From: Flagellimonas oceani
GTDB lineage: Bacteria > Bacteroidota > Bacteroidia > Flavobacteriales > Flavobacteriaceae
Reading direction: 5' to 3'
DNA length: 64,000 nt
NCBI RefSeq assembly: GCF_011068285.1
Contig: NZ_CP049616.1
Location: 2,832,501 to 2,896,500 of the forward strand
Below are positions 37,011 to 45,728 of this stretch, piece after piece (the stretch's first letter is position 1; every line of letters begins with the position of its first letter). Below the pieces are notes generated by a model. It did not search any database. It was not told where the DNA came from and was given only the letters and a program-made list of their open reading frames with translations. The position numbers were made by a program, and so were the translations under genes.

Positions 37011-38585
37011 TTAATAACCGTTGTTGTCGGTACCCAAACTTGGGTTACGCTGAAGTTCCGGCCCTGGCAAGGGCAACAACATGTGTTTTTCTTCAATTTG
37101 CTTGCCTCTTTCCGTAGTATGGCCAACGGCATTCACAAAGGATATGGAACCGGGAGAGTCTGCGACCGGGAACTGTCCTGTACGAACAACATCAAACCAA
37201 GTCTTGAACTCGAACACTAACTCTCTGTGTCTTTCTTTCCAAACTTCCTGTACAAATGCCTCTGTTCCCAAACCTGACAAATCAGCCTCAACTGTGGCTA
37301 TGTCAGATTCCCAGTAAGCTCTTGCACGTACTTGGGCCAAATAGTTAATGGCATCCGGGGTTACCCCGCTAGATCTTGCAATGGCTTCCGCAGCAATCAA
37401 CAATACATCGGCATAGCCGTAAACTGCAAAATCCTTTCCGGACATTGCTGTTTCAAAAATGGCTGCATCATCATGCCAGACGTAAGGTGCTGTTGCAAAG
37501 GTCTGCCCTGAATCTTGAAAAGTGGAATGAAAATATTGCTTTTCCTGAATTCTTAGGTCGGCTGACGGATCATACAAATCGATAAATCCATCTGAAGGAA
37601 GGTAACCGCCGTTTGTAATATCATAAAGTACTTCCGAAGCAAGTGCTACAGGGTAAGAATACCTTGGATAAACAGAGGTTCCTATTTCTGGGTCATATTC
37701 TTTGATATAAATATGCTCCACGGCAGATGCATCTGACTTTCTGATCTTGTTGTAGGCGGAGTTTTCCAAATCCACAACTCCAGGGGATAGCTCATCATGC
37801 TGTACCAAATCGTAGGAACCGTATGTTCCATTGATGATGTCCTGTGCCAAGCTGGCTGCATCACTGTATCGGTCCGCATTCAATGGGTTTCCGCTCATGG
37901 TCAAGTATACATCGGCCAATAGGGTCGCGACCGCTCCCGCGGTAACACGCTTACCATTGTCCACCATGCTTACCGTTGGCAATCCGCCGCCAAGTGCATC
38001 GGTCAAATCTTGCTCTATCAATGCATAAACATCGGCTACGGAGCTTCTTTCCAAATAAAGATTCTCCAAAGATTCATAAGGCTCAGTGGTCAATGGTACG
38101 GGACCGAACCATCTTACCAAGAAATAGTAGGCAAATGCCCTAAAGAATTTAGCTTCTGCCATTAGTTGCGATCTTTCAGAATCGCTCAATCCAGGTGTTT
38201 CCGGAATATACTTGATGGCATTGTTTGCCCTGGAGATTCCCAGATAAAGCTCTCTCCATCTATCCTGAAGGTAACCTCCTATGTTATCCCCGTTAAGGGT
38301 AAGCTCTTGGGAATTGCTCACATGGAGTTCCTGACCTGCGTATTCGTTAACGAAATACCCGGACATGTACCCTCCCAGCATCATGGGGGTTCCGCTATAC
38401 ACTCCACCATCCGTCATGTTGGGAGCACCGGTCCTATACAGTGAATTAACGGCACTGTAGGCTTGGTCTGGTTCTGAAAAGAACTGATTGGAATCCAGTT
38501 CGCTCAAGGGTTTCTCTTCCAAAAAGTCCGAACAGGAACCCAATACAATCATTCCGATTAGAAAAACTATATATTTAATTTTCAT
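37011..38585 (-). CDS. SusD/RagB-family lipoprotein (sigma/FecR-controlled module)
   Basis: A 524-residue SusD homologue with lipobox VLGSCSDFLEEKPLSELD. TPR-like helices occupy the N-terminal half (FFSEPDQAYSAVNSLY, AEAKFFRAFAYYFLVRWFGPVPL). The C-terminal SusD signature is VWKERHRELVFEFKTWFDVVRTG, ending MLLPLPGPELQRNPSLG. It follows the STN-containing SusC by 17 bases and forms its uptake partner. No glycosidase is linked, so the substrate cannot be read from context; the nearest enzymes downstream on the same strand are the GMC dehydrogenase pair beyond a terminator. Confidence 0.95.
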   Translation of the reverse strand: MKIKYIVFLIGMIVLGSCSDFLEEKPLSELDSNQFFSEPDQAYSAVNSLYRTGAPNMTDGGVYSGTPMMLGGYMSGYFVNEYAGQELHVSNSQELTLNGDNIGGYLQDRWRELYLGISRANNAIKYIPETPGLSDSERSQLMAEAKFFRAFAYYFLVRWFGPVPLTTEPYESLENLYLERSSVADVYALIEQDLTDALGGGLPTVSMVDNGKRVTAGAVATLLADVYLTMSGNPLNADRYSDAASLAQDIINGTYGSYDLVQHDELSPGVVDLENSAYNKIRKSDASAVEHIYIKEYDPEIGTSVYPRYSYPVALASEVLYDITNGGYLPSDGFIDLYDPSADLRIQEKQYFHSTFQDSGQTFATAPYVWHDDAAIFETAMSGKDFAVYGYADVLLIAAEAIARSSGVTPDAINYLAQVRARAYWESDIATVEADLSGLGTEAFVQEVWKERHRELVFEFKTWFDVVRTGQFPVADSPGSISFVNAVGHTTERGKQIEEKHMLLPLPGPELQRNPSLGTDNNGY

Positions 38586-38602
38586 GATATCTTTTTTATG
38601 TA

Positions 38603-41600
38603 TTAAAATTTGAGGCTACATCCGATGGTAAATGTTCTTGGCTTGGGATACTGGAAGAAGAAAATGTTCTGTCCCCATTGGTTCCCGCCCCATGAAGTAG
38701 CTTCCGGGTCGTACCCTTGAAAGTCTTTGGAATGAATCACGAAGGCATTTTCCAAACTGGCATATACCCTAAGACGGTTCAAGCCCATGATATCCAAAAA
38801 CTGCTGATTGAAGTTATAGCCCAAAGAGAATAGGTTTCCTCTGATGTAAGAACCATCAACCACCCATCTGCTATCTACCTGACTGTTCTGTCCGGCATAC
38901 GCTTGGTTCCTGATTTCCTGAACCTGAGTGTTCTGATTGCTCTCGGTCCATCCATCATAAAGAATAGTGGCAAGTCCGTTGGCAATACCTGAACGGTCTT
39001 CGGTTGAGTGATAGAACTGCTGCATGATCTCTACACCTGCCACAAATTGGATGTCTGCGGTGAAATCGAAATTCTTATAACGGAAGGTGTTTATGAAACT
39101 TCCCGTAATATCCGGCAAACCTTTTCCAAGGATTTTCTTTTCTGCAGATCGCTTGGCCTCACCAGGAACGGCTCCGACCTCGGCAGCTTCGGCAGCTTCA
39201 TCGGTTCCCCAAGTTCCCAAACGCTCGTATCCCCAGAAAGAGCTCAAAGATTCCCCAACTCGAAGAATGGTCTGACTACCGGACACCCAAAATGGTCCTG
39301 GTTCTATATCCTCGTCATTTTCACCCAAGCTTTCAATCCTGTTCTTGTTGTAGTTCATGTTAAAGGATGTCTCCCAGCCAAAATCCGCTTTGCGGATAAT
39401 CTCTGCGGTGACCATGGCCTCGATACCTTTATTGGAAACAGAACCAATGTTATCCCTTACCGATGTGAATCCTGTTGTGTAAGGGACCGGTCTGTCCAAT
39501 AGGAGATCTTTGGTCAACTTATCATAGTAGTCGAACTCCAGACGCAACCTGTAATCAAAGGCGGCAAGATCTAAACCAATATCGAATTGACTGGTTTTTT
39601 CCCATTCCAACCCTGGGTTGGACAAACGATTTACGGAACTGGAGCTTACCCTTGTACCGTTCAGCAAAACTGTTCCTGAAGAAACTGTCGCCAAAGAACT
39701 GTAAGGGTCAATTTCCGTATTACCTGTAATACCGTAGCTACCACGTAGCTTAAGTCTGTTGATCGCGGTAACATTTTCCATAAAGGCTTCTTCGCTGATG
39801 TTCCAACCAGCACCGATTGATGGGAAGAAACCGTATTTATTGTCCTCACCAAATCTTGAAGAACCATCGACCCTTCCTGTCAAGGTCAACAAATATTTAT
39901 CCTTGAACGTATAACCTGCACGTAAAAAGTAGGAGTTCAAAGCCCACTCGTTTGTTTCTGATTCCGGTGCACTTGGGTTGCTCGCAGACCCTATATTGTT
40001 GTAACGGAAAAAGTCGTCGCTAAATCCTTGGGCAAAAATATTGGAGGACTCATAAGTCCGCTCTTGCCAACTAATACCCAACATGGCATTGATTCTGTGA
40101 TTACCCAACTCCTTGTTGTAAGTAAGGTAATTTTCCTGTTGCCAATAGGTACTCTTTTCATTAAAAATACGGGCAAAACCGTTAGGTGCTGAAATATTCA
40201 CCAAATCTCTTGGAGAGTATTCCTTTTTGTTCCTGATGTTTTTATCGAAACCGTATTGGGTCCTAAACTCCAAACCTGGCATGATAGTGAAACTTGCATA
40301 GAAGTTTCCAAAAAGCTGGTTTCTTTCCCAGAATCTTTCTTGTGTTTCCAATACGTGAACCGGGTTGGACATGGACTCCAAGTTGTAGGCATCGCTGATC
40401 ATTTGGCTATTGCTCCATGTTCCATCAGGGAATTTTACCGGGAAGATTGGAGGCATTTCGATCATGGTCCTTCTTGGGGTCTGGCCACCACCGCCTTCTT
40501 CGAACTCGGTATCCTTAACATCGTTTACAAGAAGGTTTACACCCAATTTCAACCAATCTTTTGGAGTAACATCATATGCAATTTTACCGCTGATCCTATC
40601 CAATTCGTTGTTCAGCATTATTCCTTCTATATGGGAATAGTTCAAGAACACCCCGATGGATGATTTTTCACTTCCCTGCTGAATGGATAATTGGTGATTA
40701 TTGGAGTACGCTGTTCTAGTAGCTTCATCTTGCCAATCGGTATCGTAAAGTGGATTGCCTTGCGCATCGAACAAATTGGGATCGTTTGTGGTGAACACCG
40801 GAGCAGGGTCGCCAGGACGGTACTTTGGTGTATTCTCCATACCTGTACGAACTACTTCCAACCACTCTTCAGCGTTCAGCAAATCCATTTTCTTACGGAT
40901 GCTTCCCACACTTAAGAAACCATCGTAACCAATACTTATCTTTTCATCTTTTGAACCCCTTTTGGTCGTAATCAAAACTACACCATTGGCACCCCTGGCA
41001 CCATAAATGGCTGCGGATGATGCATCTTTCAGCACCTCCATACGCTCAATATCGTTCGGGTTAATGAACTGGATATCGTCCATTACAACGCCATCAACAA
41101 CATACAATGGATCTGTTGAGGAATTGATGGTCCCAACACCACGAATCACAATTCTTGGGGATCCCGTAGGTGAACCTGAGTTCAAGAATACGTTTACACC
41201 GGCCACTTTACCTCTCATTCCCTGAAGGGGATTGCTCACCGGAGCTTGTAAAAGTGTTTCGCTGTCCACTGCACCAACGGCCCCAGTAAGATCGGATTTC
41301 TTTTGGGTACCGTAACCCACAACGACCACCTCATCGAGTGCGGCAACATTTTCCTTAAGGGTTACATCTATGGTCTGTTCCCCGGTAACCTCGATTTCTT
41401 GGGTCACAAAACCTATATAACTGAACATAAGCACATCACCGGCATCTGCCATAATGCTATAGTTCCCGTCAAAATCGGTAGTGGTTCCCTTGGAAGTACC
41501 TTGTACCAGTATCGACACCCCGGGAATCGGAGTACCGGCATCGTCAGTGACCTTTCCGTTTACGGTAAACTGCACATTTGTTCTAATGAGCTCGTTGATT

Positions 41601-42028
41601 CTGTCAGGGCTCAAGGCCGTAGGCACTTTATCAACATTGTGCTTGCTTAAGAGGCTTTCAATTTTATCCTTGATCTCTGGGTTGTTCTTTGGAAAAAGAA
41701 TAATCTGGTTCCTAACAAAGCTAAAAGCGATATCGGACTCGGAGAAGAGTTCGTTCAATACATCGTCCAATGTTTTGTTTTCGACTTTAAGCGTTTTTTT
41801 GGAATAGACATCCACAATGCTGTTGTTGTAGAAAAAACTATAATCGCTCTTGCGTTCGATTTCGTTCAATATCCGCTTTAATCTTACATTGTTTGCCTCC
41901 AGCGAAATGCTTTGTGCATTTGCTTCCGAAGCAAATAACTTGGCCAAAGTAAGCGCCACTAAGATCAAATAGATTTTCATTATCCTGATAATTGGGACCT
42001 TTGGTAAAAAAAGTTCCTTTTTTTCCAT
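38603..42028 (-). CDS. SusC/RagA-family TonB-dependent receptor with STN domain
   Basis: An 1141-residue receptor. The signal segment ends near SEANAQS (about residue 40). The STN domain is at about 43-115 (SLEANNVRLKRILNEIERKS), the carboxypeptidase-regulatory-like domain at about 153-240, and the plug follows with LDEVVVVGYGTQKKSDLTGA and SAAIYGARGANGVVLITTKR. The C-terminus FTIGCSLKF ends in an aromatic residue as barrels do. The STN domain allows ligand binding to be reported to the FecR protein encoded 95 bases upstream. It works with SusD 37011. Confidence 0.95.
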   Translation of the reverse strand: MEKKELFLPKVPIIRIMKIYLILVALTLAKLFASEANAQSISLEANNVRLKRILNEIERKSDYSFFYNNSIVDVYSKKTLKVENKTLDDVLNELFSESDIAFSFVRNQIILFPKNNPEIKDKIESLLSKHNVDKVPTALSPDRINELIRTNVQFTVNGKVTDDAGTPIPGVSILVQGTSKGTTTDFDGNYSIMADAGDVLMFSYIGFVTQEIEVTGEQTIDVTLKENVAALDEVVVVGYGTQKKSDLTGAVGAVDSETLLQAPVSNPLQGMRGKVAGVNVFLNSGSPTGSPRIVIRGVGTINSSTDPLYVVDGVVMDDIQFINPNDIERMEVLKDASSAAIYGARGANGVVLITTKRGSKDEKISIGYDGFLSVGSIRKKMDLLNAEEWLEVVRTGMENTPKYRPGDPAPVFTTNDPNLFDAQGNPLYDTDWQDEATRTAYSNNHQLSIQQGSEKSSIGVFLNYSHIEGIMLNNELDRISGKIAYDVTPKDWLKLGVNLLVNDVKDTEFEEGGGGQTPRRTMIEMPPIFPVKFPDGTWSNSQMISDAYNLESMSNPVHVLETQERFWERNQLFGNFYASFTIMPGLEFRTQYGFDKNIRNKKEYSPRDLVNISAPNGFARIFNEKSTYWQQENYLTYNKELGNHRINAMLGISWQERTYESSNIFAQGFSDDFFRYNNIGSASNPSAPESETNEWALNSYFLRAGYTFKDKYLLTLTGRVDGSSRFGEDNKYGFFPSIGAGWNISEEAFMENVTAINRLKLRGSYGITGNTEIDPYSSLATVSSGTVLLNGTRVSSSSVNRLSNPGLEWEKTSQFDIGLDLAAFDYRLRLEFDYYDKLTKDLLLDRPVPYTTGFTSVRDNIGSVSNKGIEAMVTAEIIRKADFGWETSFNMNYNKNRIESLGENDEDIEPGPFWVSGSQTILRVGESLSSFWGYERLGTWGTDEAAEAAEVGAVPGEAKRSAEKKILGKGLPDITGSFINTFRYKNFDFTADIQFVAGVEIMQQFYHSTEDRSGIANGLATILYDGWTESNQNTQVQEIRNQAYAGQNSQVDSRWVVDGSYIRGNLFSLGYNFNQQFLDIMGLNRLRVYASLENAFVIHSKDFQGYDPEATSWGGNQWGQNIFFFQYPKPRTFTIGCSLKF

Positions 42029-42083
42029 AATTTTGATGAGTTTACGATGTTTAATTACATTTTTATGTGGTTAAATAGTTTCT

Positions 42084-42113
42084 GAGAGGAGGGTGCGGGA
42101 ACACTCTCCTCTC
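42084..42113 (-). other. stem-loop between fecR and susC (second module)
   Basis: GAGAGGAG pairs perfectly with CTCCTCTC, with further GGTG/CAC pairing inside. The T tract is on the plus strand, so on the fecR-susC transcript the stem is preceded by A-rich sequence and is not a standard terminator. It mirrors the stem-loop at 1650-1680. Confidence 0.5.
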
Positions 42114-42123
42114 TCTTTTTGGG

Positions 42124-43068
42124 TCATTGCTTCATAAATAGTGTTATTTGGTTATTGTGCATTTTATAGAGTATAGGTGATGACACCTCAAAGAGGTCCA
42201 GGATCTGTTCAATACCAAGATTGTCGAACTCCCCGGTATATTTATAATCCATTATTCCTGGGGATTCTACCGATATATCAACCTTGTATTTTCTTTTTAA
42301 ATCGCTTATTACCTGTCTGATGGGGGTCTCGTCATAAATAAGTTTGCCCTCCCGCCATGCGGTAAACTTTTTGGTCTGAACATTATCAACAATAAGTTTG
42401 TCGGCATCTTTGACATAGGTAGCCCTTTGTGAAGGTGCCAAAACCACGGTCTTTTGATTATGCTCTTCCACCACTTTTACCTTTCCGGACACCAAAGTCG
42501 TTTCCACATTTTGATCTTCGGGATAGGATTTAACATTAAAAACGGTGCCGAGTACCTGAATGTTCATTCCATTTTCGGTAGCCACAATAAATGGCTTTTC
42601 CGGATTATGGGCCACATCAAAAAATGCCTCTCCCTGAAGACTGACATCTCTAGATTCTTCCGAGAATTTTTCGGGGTAGGAAAATGTGGTGTTCGCATTC
42701 AACGTAACCTTTGTGCCATCGGACAAGGTTATGGTCTTGTTCTCCCCTATTGAGGTAGAGGCCAAAATTATCTGTGAAGATTTTTCTTCAAATTGTTCAT
42801 TTGGAGAAAGCAGCGTATAGGCCAATGCCGCCATTATCATGACGCAGGCTGCATATCCTACATATTTATACCAATCGGCAAATTTTCTTTTGGGCCCTGT
42901 TACGTTTTTATGCTCACCTTCTTTTAGCAGTTTGGCCACATGCCTTGCTTTCAGAACATGATAACGCCGTTGTTGCTTAGGGTTCTTGAGCAACCACTTT
43001 ACAACCTCAGCCTTTTTTTTGTCTGATAGCCGACCTTCTACCAGTGCATTTATATCCTTGTTGTTCAT
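42124..43068 (-). CDS. FecR-family anti-sigma factor
   Basis: A 314-residue membrane regulator. The cytoplasmic N-terminal domain (about 1-65) includes KRYHVLKARHVAKLL, the membrane segment is at about 70-87 (YVGYAACVMIMAALAYTLL), and the periplasmic FecR domain is at about 100-195 with LSDGTKVTLNANTTFSYPEK and GEAFFDVAHNPEKPF. The C-terminal DUF4974 domain (about 240-312) contains KLIYDETPIRQVISDLKRKY. It sits 70 bases after the ECF sigma gene and ahead of the STN-type SusC, the complete cell-surface signalling order. Confidence 0.93.
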   Translation of the reverse strand: MNNKDINALVEGRLSDKKKAEVVKWLLKNPKQQRRYHVLKARHVAKLLKEGEHKNVTGPKRKFADWYKYVGYAACVMIMAALAYTLLSPNEQFEEKSSQIILASTSIGENKTITLSDGTKVTLNANTTFSYPEKFSEESRDVSLQGEAFFDVAHNPEKPFIVATENGMNIQVLGTVFNVKSYPEDQNVETTLVSGKVKVVEEHNQKTVVLAPSQRATYVKDADKLIVDNVQTKKFTAWREGKLIYDETPIRQVISDLKRKYKVDISVESPGIMDYKYTGEFDNLGIEQILDLFEVSSPILYKMHNNQITLFMKQ

Positions 43069-43138
43069 TGCTTATTAGGAACAGTATTCAATAGCAGGAC
43101 GTAAAAAGTAGGGTCACCCCCTAGTCGGAAAGTAAATT

Positions 43139-43735
43139 TTATAAAAACAAAGAGGGCAGATACTCGCTCAGGGCCACCCGAAGTTGTCGCAAGGCCCTGC
43201 TCATATGGTTTTCCACGGTTTTTGGGGAAATTTCCAGTTCCTTCGATATTTCTTTATGGCACAACCCCTCCATTCTACTTTTCGTGAAAACTTTTTTACA
43301 TTTTTCAGGAAGTTGCTCTATGGCCTTATCCACCAAAGACTGGAGTTCATCTGCCAAAATTGAAGAGGCCATGTCGTCTGCCAAAGCTCCATGGTTCAAC
43401 CAAAACTCTTGCTGTTCGGCGGACATTTCCTTGGTGAGCTTATTTTTTTTGGCGCGGAGATAATCCAAACAGGCATTTCGGGTCATACTATAAATGTAAC
43501 CCGTAAAATTGGAGGTAATCTGCAACGTCCCCCATTTTTCCCATAATTTGATGAAGACATCGTGGATGATTTCTTCCGCATCCTCTTGAGAAGGTATGTA
43601 ACTGTTCACAATTACAACCAGTTTAGGCCTGTAGAACTCATATATTACACTAAAATCATCCTCTACGGTATTTTCCGACAGGGGGGCGATTTTGAGGTTA
43701 TGCAAATATTCTGGCTTCATTTTTGGTAAATGCAA
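43139..43735 (-). CDS. RNA polymerase ECF sigma-70 factor
   Basis: A 198-residue sigma factor of the Bacteroidota sigma-70 type. Region 2 at about 28-95 includes SQEDAEEIIHDVFIKLWEKW and GYIYSMTRNACLDYLRAKK; region 4 at about 135-190 includes GLCHKEISKELEISPKTVEN ahead of a basic tail. It should direct the receptor operon and probably itself when FecR releases it. The start ATG 43735 follows the promoter-like region shared with a divergent small ORF at 43823. Confidence 0.93.
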   Translation of the reverse strand: MHLPKMKPEYLHNLKIAPLSENTVEDDFSVIYEFYRPKLVVIVNSYIPSQEDAEEIIHDVFIKLWEKWGTLQITSNFTGYIYSMTRNACLDYLRAKKNKLTKEMSAEQQEFWLNHGALADDMASSILADELQSLVDKAIEQLPEKCKKVFTKSRMEGLCHKEISKELEISPKTVENHMSRALRQLRVALSEYLPSLFL

Positions 43736-43822
43736 ACATTTTACACGTGCAATTTACAAATTTCGAACTAACGGCAAATTTTAATCTTTTTATTTATAAG
43801 TATCCCCTAAAAATGGCATCTT

Positions 43823-43927
43823 ATGAATACCCTTGAAATCCCTACATCCCAATCTTTGATTGCGCGAAAAGAAATCTTGGCCGCTAGATTAAGCATTGCT
43901 AAAAAAATAAAGGACCACGTCTTATAG
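43823..43927 (+). CDS. 34-residue small ORF, unrecognised
   Basis: ATG at 43823 opens 34 codons that encode an amphipathic, lysine-rich C-terminal half (RKEILAARLSIAKK). The stop lies inside the terminator stem at 43903-43945. It is divergent from the sigma gene and would make a very short transcript of about 120 bases ended by a strong hairpin. It may be a small protein, a small RNA, or chance. I know no family. Confidence 0.35.
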   Translation: MNTLEIPTSQSLIARKEILAARLSIAKKIKDHVL

Positions 43928-43945
43928 GCATGGTCCTTTATTTTT
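43903..43945. terminator. bidirectional terminator
   Basis: AAAATAAAGGACCA pairs perfectly with TGGTCCTTTATTTT around a 14-base loop, with A and T tracts on either side. On the minus strand it ends transcription of the lipoprotein gene at 43963. On the plus strand it would end the small ORF transcript. Confidence 0.85.
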
Positions 43946-43962
43946 ATCGTTATAAAATCTGC

Positions 43963-44487
43963 CTAAGGCGCCAACGTATACGTAAAATCGATCCTTGTCT
44001 GCACCACGGTACCGGTTACCTCAGTTACATTATATATTTCTGAAAAAGTAAATGCCGACGAATCTTCATTAAATTCCAGCGTAGTTGCCTGCACGGTGCA
44101 GGAAGCTGCCAAACTAAGATTTTGTGAAATCAGCTCCCATGTGCCCGTGGAGGTAACAGGGTTGTCACAATCCTCTGCATTCTTGCCGATTTCGTAGGTA
44201 AAGGTCCTATCGGATTCAAAAGTATAGGCTGCATCTCTGGCACATTCTTCATATTGTTCAAAAAGATTTTTTGATGCATTGTCCGTATCATCATCCGTCA
44301 AATCCAATTCTTTTGCGGCAACAATGTCGCTAAGCACCCATTCCCCGACCAATTTCTCTTCATTGGCCGTTAGCTCACCTGTAAAATCTTCGGCACATTC
44401 CGGTCCATCATCCGAAGAACAGGACAAAAGAGTTACACCAATACACATTAAGGAGATAGCATTAAAAAATGTTCGTTTCATTTCCAT
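43963..44487 (-). CDS. lipocalin-like secreted lipoprotein, function unknown
   Basis: A 174-residue lipoprotein with lipobox LLSCSSDD. The N-terminal mature part is acidic. KLVGEWVLSDIVA near residue 45, TFESDRTFTYEIG in the middle and STGTWELISQNLSL after it are the repeated strand pattern of small lipocalin-like (DUF4923/DUF5004-type) proteins common in this group. Six cysteines beyond the lipobox suggest disulfides. The start may be ATG 44487 or ATG 44481. No partner gene is evident. Confidence 0.7.
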   Translation of the reverse strand: MEMKRTFFNAISLMCIGVTLLSCSSDDGPECAEDFTGELTANEEKLVGEWVLSDIVAAKELDLTDDDTDNASKNLFEQYEECARDAAYTFESDRTFTYEIGKNAEDCDNPVTSTGTWELISQNLSLAASCTVQATTLEFNEDSSAFTFSEIYNVTEVTGTVVQTRIDFTYTLAP

Positions 44488-44567
44488 TTAAATTTTATTG
44501 TTTCTATAATGATGTGCCAGAATGCAAATGGTTGTTTATGGATATGGAAAAACATTAGAAAAGAAAA

Positions 44568-44589
44568 GCCCAGTTTATTGATCTTGGGC
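44568..44589 (-). terminator. terminator after the DUF1080 gene
   Basis: On the minus strand GCCCAAG and CTGGGC pair around an AT-rich loop and are followed by TTTTCTTTTC. It lies 55 bases after the DUF1080 stop. Confidence 0.75.
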
Positions 44590-44643
44590 AAAAATTACAC
44601 CTTTCCACGCAACATGAATGTGCAAAAAAGTTGTCCGTAAAGG

Positions 44644-45411
44644 CTATCGGAGCTCCCTGATCTTAATATTTCGGAACCAAGTTTCAAAATACCAATACTG
44701 CAATGCAATTTTGCCCTTGGTGGCCTTGCCAAATTCAGGGTACTTGGAAAAATGGCTCCCGGCAACTCTCTCTTTCCAATCAGGTGAAGTAAAATCCTGC
44801 GATGCCGTGAGAACACCGTTCAAATAAAATTCTATTTTACCGTCCTCTTGTACGATCTTGGTTTTGTTCCACCCACCCTGATTGATCTCCACCTTATTTT
44901 GTTGCGGCTGAAAAACATACAAACAACCCGGCCGCTTTTCGGGAACGTCATAATCCATATGATCGGCACCTAAAATTTGGTACTCGGGACCACTTTGCCA
45001 TGCGGTAGGTACATTGGGCAGCTCCTGTACGTTTATAAAAACACCACTGTTCCCGTTTCCTGCTATCCGCCATTCCAAGGTAAGTTCGTAATTTTCATAG
45101 GATTGGTCGGTTACCAAATCCCCGGCCGTCAAGGATTCATCGTTGGTGTTGCTATGCAATTCACCATCGACAACTTCCCAAACCGAATTGGCTCCTGGAT
45201 CATTGTACAGATGCCATCCCTTCATTGTTTGCCCATCAAAAAGCAGCTTCCAGCCCTCTTTCTTCTCCACATCCAACAATTGGTTGTGGGTAGCGTTTTC
45301 CACTGCGGCCTTCTTAGTACGCCATGTTTCGCTTTCTTCTTTTTTCTTTTCTTGTTTACAGGATACCGATAGGAGTATGGCAAGGATGCATCCAGTTACT
45401 TTTGTGTACAT
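44644..45411 (-). CDS. DUF1080 (3-keto-disaccharide hydrolase-type) lipoprotein
   Basis: A 255-residue lipoprotein (LLSVSCKQEKKKEE). The single concanavalin-like DUF1080 domain covers about 55-253, with EGWKLLFDGQTMKGWHLYND, GNGNSGVFINVQE, PEKRPGCLYVFQPQQNKVEI and YFETWFRNIKIREL at its end. Members of this family act on 3-keto-glycosides, by hydrolysis or elimination, after a dehydrogenase has oxidised C3. No 3-dehydrogenase of the Gfo/Idh type is adjacent; the GMC dehydrogenase 8 kb away is a possible partner only by inference. The gene is a single transcription unit. Confidence 0.88.
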   Translation of the reverse strand: MYTKVTGCILAILLSVSCKQEKKKEESETWRTKKAAVENATHNQLLDVEKKEGWKLLFDGQTMKGWHLYNDPGANSVWEVVDGELHSNTNDESLTAGDLVTDQSYENYELTLEWRIAGNGNSGVFINVQELPNVPTAWQSGPEYQILGADHMDYDVPEKRPGCLYVFQPQQNKVEINQGGWNKTKIVQEDGKIEFYLNGVLTASQDFTSPDWKERVAGSHFSKYPEFGKATKGKIALQYWYFETWFRNIKIRELR

Positions 45412-45728
45412 GTATGGTTTAGTTTGTTTTGTAGTGCAGCGACTAAAGATAGAAAAAGAATGCGATTTGGGCCTTTATCAAAGATAAATGGTCGCCTTTG
45501 TCCAAAAAAACACCCGGGCAAATACCCAATCAGCGGCAAAATTTAACAAACCAGCGGTCACAATCTCCCTTTTACACTCATTTTAATGTCGTTAACCCCT
45601 GTTATATCGACGTTCATGGGATTGCTGTGTTAAAATAGCAATCGATACTTTAAGTACTATTGGACTAGTTTTATCTTTGAGAACCATCTGTTTTTATATA
45701 AAAACAGCCCACCAACCACCAAACCAAG
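45412..45728 (+). promoter_or_regulatory. promoter region of the RND efflux operon with two inverted repeats
   Basis: This 317-base stretch has no gene. TATCTTTG at 45672-45679 matches the TAnnTTTG -7 box. A perfect 20-base palindrome, CTGTTTTTAT/ATAAAAACAG, spans 45688-45707, between the -7 box and the ATG at 45729. A second inverted repeat, GATTGCT/AGCAATC, spans 45620-45643 upstream of the -7 box. Both are in operator positions, but no regulator gene is adjacent. Confidence 0.55.

Noticed and set aside
45688..45707. Palindrome before the RND operon as a riboswitch or terminator
   Set aside because: It is a single AT-rich inverted repeat with no T tract after it and no conserved aptamer structure that I recognise.
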